Shown here one piece after another: positions 33,894-41,007 of a DNA stretch of 42,293 nt; position 1 is the stretch's first letter; each line of letters opens with the position of its first letter. A program made the translations under genes and the position numbers. Where the stretch lies: NCBI GenBank assembly GCA_025454395.1, contig JALOOM010000044.1, positions 1-42,293 on the forward strand, written 5' to 3'. Origin of the DNA: Elainella sp. Prado103 (lineage in GTDB: Bacteria > Cyanobacteriota > Cyanobacteriia > Elainellales > Elainellaceae). The notes beneath the pieces are model-generated. The model searched no databases, was not told the DNA's origin, and was given only the letters and a program-made list of their open reading frames with translations.

Positions 33894-34778
33894 TTAGTCT
33901 AAATCGATCGGCGGTGCCATCGGTAATTCAGCGCCATCTGTAGACTCAGAGACAAAGCTACGAACTTGTAAATCTTGATAGAACTCTTGCTGGGCGAGTT
34001 CCACTTTGGACTGAGCAGATAAAAATAGCAAAGCCCAAAACACACCCACTCGATCGTGAATGGTTGGAGCGCTGACTGGTGGCGGTGGAGCGGTTTGGTT
34101 AAGACGGGCAGAACGCCCTGATTTCCCGGTTGAATGGTCTATATTCTGGGCGGAAGACCAGAACGCTAATAGGCTTTCAAAGTCGAGCCATTCTTGTTCA
34201 GAACCAAACTGTTGCCAGTGATCGGCTAAGAAAGTCTCTAAGACAGCGGCGATTTCCGATAGGTTTTCTTCATGGGCCAGTTGAGCGATCGTTCGCATCG
34301 CCTGAGCCCGAGATTGGGGTTTAGGTCTGCGGACATTCGATCGACGGGGTTTTGGATCAGCAATGGCCGTAGCGATCAGGTTGAGTTGAGCAATTAACTC
34401 TTGTAGCGTTACACGCCGACTTTGGACGGGTGGAGCTGTTGCTCGTCGGCGGATCTTACGCTCTAGATTCAACAATAAAGGGCGTTCAATCCCAATCCCA
34501 TCTTCCAGGATCTCAGCTTCGGCTTCGGTCTGATCCGCTTCTAGGCGAGCCAAACTGTCTGCTTTAAGCAACAGCAACATGGATGCATATAAGAATGCTT
34601 GCCCTGATTGGGACAGATCAGATTCATAGGGAGAATGCCCTGACTGTACCTCGGGTGTCAGCTTACTGAGGAACCGATCGATCACCTCAATCACCTGTAC
34701 ATCCCAGGGATCAATTTCTCCACGCTCTGCCAAATCGATCAGCATAGCAATGGCGTTTTGAGCCAAGGAAAGCGTCAT
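33894..34778 (-). CDS. scpA: Segregation and condensation protein A
   Basis: A 294-aa kleisin that joins SMC and ScpB in chromosome condensation. N-terminal kleisin start MTLSLAQNAIAMLIDLAERG and EIDPWDVQVIEVIDRFL are characteristic, as is the SQSGQAFLYASMLLLLKADS helix. The C-terminal winged-helix part (RVGVFWALLFLSAQSKVELA, QEFYQDLQV) is intact. A 38-codon frame and a 70-codon gene lie just upstream on the same strand. Confidence 0.93.
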   Translation of the reverse strand: MTLSLAQNAIAMLIDLAERGEIDPWDVQVIEVIDRFLSKLTPEVQSGHSPYESDLSQSGQAFLYASMLLLLKADSLARLEADQTEAEAEILEDGIGIERPLLLNLERKIRRRATAPPVQSRRVTLQELIAQLNLIATAIADPKPRRSNVRRPKPQSRAQAMRTIAQLAHEENLSEIAAVLETFLADHWQQFGSEQEWLDFESLLAFWSSAQNIDHSTGKSGRSARLNQTAPPPPVSAPTIHDRVGVFWALLFLSAQSKVELAQQEFYQDLQVRSFVSESTDGAELPMAPPIDLD

Positions 34779-34802
34779 GAGGTTCAGATCAATGAAAGGC
34801 TG

Positions 34803-34919
34803 CTACTTGATACTAGCGCGAATGAAATAAATTGCCGCCAGAAAAATTAGTCCTAGCAGACTGAAGGGAACCCAAAGGCTCCATGGGCTGAGCGGATCAA
34901 GTAATACAGAACCATCCAT
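34803..34919 (-). CDS. Candidate 38-aa single-helix membrane peptide
   Basis: ATG 34919 to TAG 34803 encodes MDGSVLLDPLSPWSLWVPFS followed by a hydrophobic helix (LLGLIFLAAIYFIRA) and the end SIK. The topology is that of small photosynthetic or NDH-complex subunits, but I cannot match it to a named one. It ends 24 bp before scpA, so it may be in the same transcript. The ribosome-binding site is not evident. Confidence 0.45.
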   Translation of the reverse strand: MDGSVLLDPLSPWSLWVPFSLLGLIFLAAIYFIRASIK

Positions 34920-35034
34920 GACCGATCGATGGAAAGCGTTAGATAAAAACGCCCATTGAAGAACTTGGTTGAAGAACTCCGCTTCAGCCTTAGAGTTAGC
35001 CAGTTAGAGCGACTAGAAGTTGAGGACGGTAGGG

Positions 35035-35247
35035 TCAGGTTGAGCCAAACTTAGGGGTTTGTCGTTGCTTCTGCACCATGGCTTGCAATCGTTCTAAAGG
35101 ATACTCTGCCATAAAGCTTTCCCAACGCTTGGCATGTCCAGCCGCGTTATATACATACAGGACACCGCCGATTGTTCGGCTGGAGGTGATTAGATCTAGC
35201 GCTCTGGCTAGATTCAAACATTGAGTGAACTCATTTGGAGTGGTCAT
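35035..35247 (-). CDS. Small conserved hypothetical protein (70 aa)
   Basis: From ATG 35247: MTTPNEFTQCLNLARALDLI, then GGVLYVYNAAGHAKRWESFM and a basic C-terminus (QKQRQTPKFGST). It is soluble and probably helical, with no metal motif. The longer frame to 35346 adds an unlikely leader. It is upstream of the 38-codon frame and scpA on the same strand. Function not recognised. Confidence 0.6.
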   Translation of the reverse strand: MTTPNEFTQCLNLARALDLITSSRTIGGVLYVYNAAGHAKRWESFMAEYPLERLQAMVQKQRQTPKFGST

Positions 35248-35704
35248 GTTCGCAAGTCGATATCCAGTTGTCTTAAAGAAAATCAATAGAAGTAAGCTGA
35301 CCAAAGTAGGAGAGCCGCTCAAAACACTCCTCAAATCCGATCGCAAATTTTGAAACGCTATTAGATCTTGAGCTACTCAGCGCCAAAAATGCTTGATGAG
35401 TGGGGAATTTCCCTGATTCTAAAGTAACTAAATATTGCCACGTTTGCCGAGATTTAATTGCTAAGTTACATAACAGAATGGTCTGTCCTCTTCCATGGGT
35501 TGTGCGTCAGCACCCTGATAGCCACTCTGATCGGCTCTGATCGGCATCCTGATCGGCATCCTGATCGGCATCTTCAAAGGCAGTGTGCTGCCTTCCTGTT
35601 TGATGCCCAGTTCTCCCAATCTAGTTCTCCCAATCTAGTTCTCCCAATCTAGTTCTCCCAATCTAGTTCTCCCAATCTAGTTCTCCCAATCTGGCGCTTC
35701 AACC
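35248..35704. other. Repeat-rich gap of 457 bp
   Basis: It contains CTGATCGGC repeats at 10-12 bp spacing (35527-35572) and a six-unit 14-bp array (35609-35692). The 64-codon frame at 35458-35652 runs through both repeats and is not a credible gene. Confidence 0.6.
35609..35692. repeat. Six perfect 14-bp tandem repeats
   Basis: AGTTCTCCCAATCT is repeated six times without mismatch, ending 12 bp before the stop of the convergent ABC permease gene. Confidence 0.95.
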
Positions 35705-36526
35705 CTAGCGCTTTAACCCTGTATTCGCAATCCCTTGGACAAACTGGCGTTGACAGACTACGAATAGAAGCACGATCGGTAGGGTGGCGATCACGACTGC
35801 TGCCATTAAGAGCGACCAGCGATTGGTGAACTGCTCCTGAAACTCGGCCAATGCCAGTTGAACGGTTCGCAATTCCGGCCGGGTGGTAAACACGAGAGGT
35901 TTGAAAAGATCATTCCATTCTCCGATAAAAGTAAACAAAAACAGGGTGACAACAGCCGGACGAGCCAGGGGCAAAATGACGCGGATCAAAATCTGCAAGC
36001 GGGTTGCTCCATCTAGGGCAGCGGCTTCCTCCAGTTCGATCGGAATCGTTTCGAAAAATTGTTTTAGTAGGAAAATGCCAAAGCCACTCGCAGCGGTCGG
36101 CAAAATCAGGGCAGCATAGGTGTTAATCAAATGTCCTGCTTTGAGGATGAGGAAGATGGGAATTACCAGCAGTTGGAACGGAATCACCAGCGTAGCCAGC
36201 AAGATCAACAGCACTGTCTGTCGTCCCCAAAACTTCAACCGAGCCAAAGCGTAGCCCGCCAGGGTTGAGGTCAGAATTTGCAACAGTGTGACTGAGATCG
36301 CCACCAAGGTAGAATTACCAAAGGCAAGAAGAAAATGACCTTGCCGCCAAGCAATCATCAGATATTCCCAACTCCAGTGATGCCCATCTAACCAGTCGGC
36401 AGGAGAAAGTAGCCTCACCGCATCTGCGGTTGTGAAGGCGGTCAATAGCACAATGACCAGGGGAAATATCATGACGACCGCTCCCAGACTTAACCAGAGC
36501 TGGATCAGAGAAAATAGGGTAGGCAT
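35705..36526 (-). CDS. Carbohydrate ABC transporter permease (MalG family)
   Basis: A 273-aa permease with six membrane helices. The coupling loop EEAAALDGATRLQILIRVIL carries the EAA-type motif of the CUT1 sugar permeases, and the N-terminal block ATLVIPFQLLVIPIFLIL is typical. It needs a MalF-type partner, an ATPase and a binding protein, none of which is adjacent. ATG 36526 is preferred to an in-frame TTG at 36535. The alpha-mannosidase nearby hints at glycan use, but nothing proves a link. Confidence 0.92.
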   Translation of the reverse strand: MPTLFSLIQLWLSLGAVVMIFPLVIVLLTAFTTADAVRLLSPADWLDGHHWSWEYLMIAWRQGHFLLAFGNSTLVAISVTLLQILTSTLAGYALARLKFWGRQTVLLILLATLVIPFQLLVIPIFLILKAGHLINTYAALILPTAASGFGIFLLKQFFETIPIELEEAAALDGATRLQILIRVILPLARPAVVTLFLFTFIGEWNDLFKPLVFTTRPELRTVQLALAEFQEQFTNRWSLLMAAVVIATLPIVLLFVVCQRQFVQGIANTGLKR

Positions 36527-36687
36527 GGGTCGCAAAATGATATCGATACATCTCTATCTTTCTAGAGATTAAAATCAATGAATTCTTCAATCATCATTAG
36601 ATCTTATTGAACAATCTGTTTATCAGAGTGTGTTCCTATTTCTATCAAGAATTGCTTGTAAATAATTGCCCTAACCCAGTAGGGTGT

Positions 36688-36733
36688 AGTTTGGGATCGT
36701 TTTAAGTTTCGGCAAACGCTTAGTTCCCAAACT
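36688..36733 (+). promoter_or_regulatory. Structured inverted repeat upstream of ado
   Basis: Outer arms AGTTTGGGA (36688-36696) and TCCCAAACT (36725-36733) pair perfectly over 9 bp. Inside them TAAGTTT and AAACGCTTA form a further stem of about 7 bp (two-base bulge) capped by CGGC. The element lies 63 bp before the ado start. It may be a leader hairpin or an operator. There is no T-run after it. Confidence 0.5.
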
Positions 36734-36796
36734 TATTCAAACTCAATCGAGACGATAGAGAATCGGCATAGTTTTACCGAGGAGACGACGGATTTT

Positions 36797-37492
36797 ATGC
36801 AGCAGCTTGAAATCAGCCCTAGTATTGATTTCCACAGCGAAACTTACAAAGATGCCTACAGTCGCATTAATGCGATCGTCATTGAAGGCGAAATGGAGGC
36901 CAACGCAAACTACCAGCGGCTTGCAGAGTTGCTACCCGACTCAGCAGAGCAGCTTCAAGGGTTAGCGAAAATGGAAAACCGCCATATGAAAGGCTTTCAA
37001 GCCTGTGGACGGAATCTCGAAGTCACGCCAGATATGGAGTTTGCCCGTCAGTTCTTTGCGGAGTTGCACAACAATTTTCAGGAAGCTGCTGCAGCGGGCA
37101 ATATTGTGACTTGCCTACTGATTCAATCGCTGATTATTGAATGTTTTGCGATCTCAGCCTATAACATTTACATTCCAGTTGCGGATGATTTTGCCCGTAA
37201 GATCACTGAAGGAGTGATCAAAGATGAGTATCTTCATCTCAACTTCGGTGAAGAGTGGTTGAAGCAGAATTTTGAGACATCGAAGGCAGAATTGGAAGTT
37301 GCCAATAAGCAAAACCTGCCGATTGTCTGGCGGATGCTGAATGAAGTTGAAGATGATGCCCATGTGCTGGGTATGGAAAAAGAGGCCCTCATCGAGGATT
37401 TTATGATCAGCTACGGCGAAGCCCTCAGCAACATTGGCTTTGGGGCACGGGATATTATGCGGATGTCAGCCCACGGGCTAGCTGCTGCTTAG
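36797..37492 (+). CDS. ado: Aldehyde-deformylating oxygenase
   Basis: A 231-aa ferritin-like di-iron enzyme that turns fatty aldehydes into alkanes (or alkenes) plus formate, with O2 and reductant. All six metal ligands are at the family positions: Glu32, Glu60, His63, Glu115, Glu144 and His147 (in [22 protein letters not shown] and KDEYLHLNF). The substrate acyl aldehyde comes from acyl-ACP reductase, whose gene usually adjoins ado; here the 3' neighbour is the alpha-mannosidase on the other strand. GAGGAG lies 13 nt before the ATG. Confidence 0.98.
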   Translation: MQQLEISPSIDFHSETYKDAYSRINAIVIEGEMEANANYQRLAELLPDSAEQLQGLAKMENRHMKGFQACGRNLEVTPDMEFARQFFAELHNNFQEAAAAGNIVTCLLIQSLIIECFAISAYNIYIPVADDFARKITEGVIKDEYLHLNFGEEWLKQNFETSKAELEVANKQNLPIVWRMLNEVEDDAHVLGMEKEALIEDFMISYGEALSNIGFGARDIMRMSAHGLAAA

Positions 37493-37561
37493 ATTCCAGT
37501 CCAATTCAGCTCGATCGATTCCTTAGAGCCATTCTGGGTGTAGCCATAGAGCTGAAACTGA

Positions 37562-37603
37562 ATTTGTGATTCAACATTTGTGATTCAACATTTGTGACTC
37601 AAC
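37562..37603. repeat. Three 14-bp tandem repeats
   Basis: ATTTGTGATTCAAC is repeated three times (37562-37575, 37576-37589, 37590-37603), with one mismatch in the last copy. It lies 70 bp after ado. Confidence 0.9.
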
Positions 37604-37654
37604 CTGAAGTGGGAGAAAGGGGCAACCCAATCTCCCATTTGTTTTGCACAACTT

Positions 37655-37719
37655 GCTTGGATTATTTGCTTGAATTATTTGCTTGGATTATTTGCTTGGA
37701 TTACTTGCTTGGATTGCTT
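37655..37719. repeat. Five 13-bp tandem repeats
   Basis: GCTTGGATTATTT and close variants start at 37655, 37668, 37681, 37694 and 37707. The array runs up to the stop codon of the alpha-mannosidase. Confidence 0.85.
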
Positions 37720-40385
37720 TATTTGCGATCGAAGCGATAGGTAGCGATCTGCCAAGCTCTCAAACCAGCGGATGCCCCGGACTGAACCTGTTCCAGCAAA
37801 TTGACCGCTTGCACGGAATTGAGGTCGAGCTGAGTTTGCAACCAATCACTCAACTGGGTTGGCCAATTCAGGTTGGTACTGCGGCCATGGGCTTCATACA
37901 AGCGGAGAATCCACTGATTCGGATTGTCTTCCGCCGGTTTACAGGTGGACAGCATGACGTTGGGGGGCAAATCGATGAAACCCGCTCTCGCAGGTAGCGT
38001 CCGGGTCGATCGCAAGGTCGATGGATTGAATAACATCACGCGCAAAGGCTGATTGAGGGCATAGGCTTGGCGCACCGTTTGGGCCGTTCTCCAATCTCGA
38101 TCGTGAGCATAAACTCCATAGGTAAACTGGTGCTCACCCCGATCAGAATTGGGATCGGGCCATTCGGAACCCCGCAGGAGGGAGAGTCGGAGTCGATCAG
38201 GGCTGGCATCATAGCCCTGTTTGCAGTCGCTTAAAAGACTGATGCCGTAAGAATCCTGAGTGACCGTATCGCTCAGATCGGCCCAGCGCAGGGCCGGTAC
38301 CTCCCACTTTGCCTGCTCGGCTGGGGTTTGAGGTCGGGTGGTGCGCTGAATTGCCCCGTTGGGAATTTCATAGGTGGCGTAGGCGGCGTTGATATTAAAC
38401 GAAAAAGCCGCTTTGACGAGCGTGCGGCGCTCCTGCCAGTTCGCCTGGGTTGCAATTTTCACCACAGCCGATCCCTGATCCAGGATATACACCTGGTTGA
38501 ACGTAGATTGCCCAATGCGGCGAATCACGCGAATGCGGGTGGTCAAGCTGCCCCGATCCTCATAAAAAATTTGGGTCAACTGGGCTGGTGGCAAAGGATT
38601 TTGGGCATAGTTGGGAGCAATATCCCAGGCATCCCAATATTGGCCGCTATCCCGGAAGAATTGCAGCTCGTTACCCGGACGACTCAACAAATCCCGGCGA
38701 TGTACCTTATCAAACAGGCGGCTCATATGACCCGTGCGCGGATCGAGGATCACCTGGAGGCGATCGTTCTCCATTACAAAAGGATTGCTCCCAGGTAAAG
38801 GAGTCGTTGGCGGTACTGGATTCCCGATCGATCGGGGCAATAGCCAGAAGCAACGATAACCCGTGGCAGGCACTTCCGCCCGGAAGAAAATCTGACAATA
38901 GGTTTGCCCATTTTCTCGCCAGCAGTGGGGTTGGGTCGGAATTTCTCGACTGTCGAGATCGGTAATTTGCCAGAAACAAGCTCGCTCATCCTGAGTCTGT
39001 TGAATCGATACAGTCACCAGTTCTGATCGCACCCAACTCATAGCGTTGAACACGGTCACCAGTTGGGCTTGGGGATGGGGCGTGGCAGGCAGATCGATCG
39101 CCGCTGCAATTTGCTGCATGGCCTGTTGGCGGACATTCCAGCCGGTATCTAAGGCGGCTTGCCAGTCCTGATTGGCATCTATAAACACTTCTGGGATGGA
39201 AGTGCCAGGCAAAATATCATGGAAGTGGTTAAATAACACTTTTTTCCAGGCGGTTTCCAGGGCTGCCTGAGGGTAGGTGGCTCCCGTCAGGAGCGTGCTC
39301 AGGCTAGCAAACAACTCTGCTTCATAGAGCAAATCTTCACAACGGCGATTGAACCATTTTTGATCGCTGTGATTGATGTAGCAGCCCCGATGCAATTCTA
39401 GATACAGTTCAGAATTCCAGATGGGTAACGGAGTCTCAGCAGATTCTACGGTTTTGAGGAAATCCGTCGTCTGGGTAAATTGCAACTTTGGGAAAAAGGG
39501 AGACTGCTGCCACCGGCGGGCTTGCTCCAACATATCGCGCGTTGGGCCACCGCCATGATCGCCGACTCCCGGTAGCCATAGGGCAATATTGCGTCCCGTA
39601 TTTCGTTCCCAATCACAAACATAGCGCGCCATTTTAACCGGATCGATCCCCTCTCCGATCGGGGCTGAATGGAGGCTGAGAATTTGGCTGCCATCTGGAG
39701 CTTGCCACTGATGAAGCTGATGGGGAAAGCGGGTAGTGTCGTTCCAGCGCAGTTTTTGAGTGGCGAAATAGTTGACTCCACCCTGCTTTAAAAATTGTGG
39801 CAATTGCCAATTAAACCCAAAAGTATCTGGCAACCAGGCAATCGTGGCCTGCGATCCAAACCGCTGCTGCAGATAGCGCTGTCCATAAAGCAATTGGCGG
39901 GCGATCGATTCGCCATTGCCTAAATTCATATCTGGCTCGATCCAAAGCGGCGCAATTGACACATCCCATTGCTTAGATTGCACCTTAGCTTGAATTGCGG
40001 CAAACAGATCGGGTCGATTTTGTTCCATCCAGGCATAGAGCGCCGGAGAGGTGTGGCTAAAAATTAGTTCCGGAAAATCTTTTTGCAGATTCAGTACCGA
40101 TCGGAACGTGTTTTCTGCCACTTGCCAGGTTTCTCGCACTGGCCAGAGCCAGGCCATATCCAGATGGGCATGACCCGACAGATGAATTTGCCGCGCTTTC
40201 ACCAAACTGCTCAAAGGCTGAAGTTGTTGACGAAGTGCCGCCAAGCCTCGATCGAAACTGGGGCGATCCGTGACAGTCAGAACTGACCAAGGGAGCTGGG
40301 CCAGAGCATTGGCTAACTGAGGCAGCCGATCGGGCCACAAAGGCCGGTTCTGCTGTGGGATTAACGGTCTGAGATGCGAGTTCAT
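37719..40385 (-). CDS. GH38 alpha-mannosidase, catalytic and C-terminal part (frameshifted gene)
   Basis: An 888-aa frame holding most of a glycoside hydrolase family 38 alpha-mannosidase. Zinc ligands lie in SGHAHLDMAW (His72, Asp76 in this frame), and the catalytic nucleophile is Asp187 in WLPDTFGF. Further family blocks are YFATQKLRWNDT, the LPGVGDHGGGPT loop and the FNHFHDILPGTSI motif. The ATG at 40385 is not the natural start: the N-terminal domain is encoded upstream in another frame (40057-40887). Removing one base from the GGG at 40332-40334 joins the frames into about 1055 aa, the usual family size. Cytoplasmic, as no signal peptide is seen in either piece. Confidence 0.88.
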   Translation of the reverse strand: MNSHLRPLIPQQNRPLWPDRLPQLANALAQLPWSVLTVTDRPSFDRGLAALRQQLQPLSSLVKARQIHLSGHAHLDMAWLWPVRETWQVAENTFRSVLNLQKDFPELIFSHTSPALYAWMEQNRPDLFAAIQAKVQSKQWDVSIAPLWIEPDMNLGNGESIARQLLYGQRYLQQRFGSQATIAWLPDTFGFNWQLPQFLKQGGVNYFATQKLRWNDTTRFPHQLHQWQAPDGSQILSLHSAPIGEGIDPVKMARYVCDWERNTGRNIALWLPGVGDHGGGPTRDMLEQARRWQQSPFFPKLQFTQTTDFLKTVESAETPLPIWNSELYLELHRGCYINHSDQKWFNRRCEDLLYEAELFASLSTLLTGATYPQAALETAWKKVLFNHFHDILPGTSIPEVFIDANQDWQAALDTGWNVRQQAMQQIAAAIDLPATPHPQAQLVTVFNAMSWVRSELVTVSIQQTQDERACFWQITDLDSREIPTQPHCWRENGQTYCQIFFRAEVPATGYRCFWLLPRSIGNPVPPTTPLPGSNPFVMENDRLQVILDPRTGHMSRLFDKVHRRDLLSRPGNELQFFRDSGQYWDAWDIAPNYAQNPLPPAQLTQIFYEDRGSLTTRIRVIRRIGQSTFNQVYILDQGSAVVKIATQANWQERRTLVKAAFSFNINAAYATYEIPNGAIQRTTRPQTPAEQAKWEVPALRWADLSDTVTQDSYGISLLSDCKQGYDASPDRLRLSLLRGSEWPDPNSDRGEHQFTYGVYAHDRDWRTAQTVRQAYALNQPLRVMLFNPSTLRSTRTLPARAGFIDLPPNVMLSTCKPAEDNPNQWILRLYEAHGRSTNLNWPTQLSDWLQTQLDLNSVQAVNLLEQVQSGASAGLRAWQIATYRFDRK

Positions 40386-40887
40386 ATAGACAGATGCCCC
40401 GTACTAAGGCTCCGTTAGAATGACCGGGACTCACCAGCCGCAAGGCCACATCGATCGTTTGGCCAATTTGTACCGATCGGCTCAGTAGAATTCGGGCAAC
40501 GCTATCAAATAAATCTCCTGCTTGTACGAGCTGGCCATTCACATAGATCTGAGCCAAACTCGCCCACCAAGTCAGCCCCAACCGTAACATTAACCCTTGT
40601 AAATAGTAGCCTTGCAGATTGTGCGGTACGACGATCCGCTGTCCTAACCACAGTACCCGTTGCCCCTTTTCCCAGGTCACTTGCCGATTGCTATTCAGGG
40701 TGACTGGCCGCCAACTCTGCCAGGTATTGAACTGGGTGGCCTGAGCCGGTGGCAAATCACCGAGATAGCTGCGCCAATTGGCCTGCACATCCAATTGGTT
40801 CAACTGTCGCAACCGCTGAACCGTATTGGCAATTTGGGTATTGATGGCCGAAGCCTGCACCGCTGAGGGGATCGCAGAGTAAGTCAT
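40057..40887 (-). CDS. GH38 alpha-mannosidase, N-terminal fragment (frameshifted)
   Basis: From ATG 40887 (GGAA just upstream) this frame encodes the N-terminal beta domain of the alpha-mannosidase: WLGQRIVVPHNLQGYYLQG, AQIYVNGQLVQAGDLFDSVA and LRLVSPGHSNGALVRGICLY. Homology-like sequence continues to EPAFVA (about residue 184). After that the frame is only the shadow of the catalytic frame and ends at 40057. It is the 5' part of the gene at 37719-40385, displaced by one base. Confidence 0.8.
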   Translation of the reverse strand: MTYSAIPSAVQASAINTQIANTVQRLRQLNQLDVQANWRSYLGDLPPAQATQFNTWQSWRPVTLNSNRQVTWEKGQRVLWLGQRIVVPHNLQGYYLQGLMLRLGLTWWASLAQIYVNGQLVQAGDLFDSVARILLSRSVQIGQTIDVALRLVSPGHSNGALVRGICLYELASQTVNPTAEPAFVARSAASVSQCSGPAPLVSSDCHGSPQFRSRLGGTSSTTSAFEQFGESAANSSVGSCPSGYGLALASARNLASGRKHVPIGTESAKRFSGTNF

Positions 40888-41007
40888 ATTTCCGGTTAAG
40901 ATCGCAGTAAGGCGAGATGCCTCCTATTATTCTCTCTGTCTACGGATTTTTCCACTGCCTGGGTTGCCCCCTCGATCGCTGCTGACCTTCGCTTCACTCT
41001 AGACATC

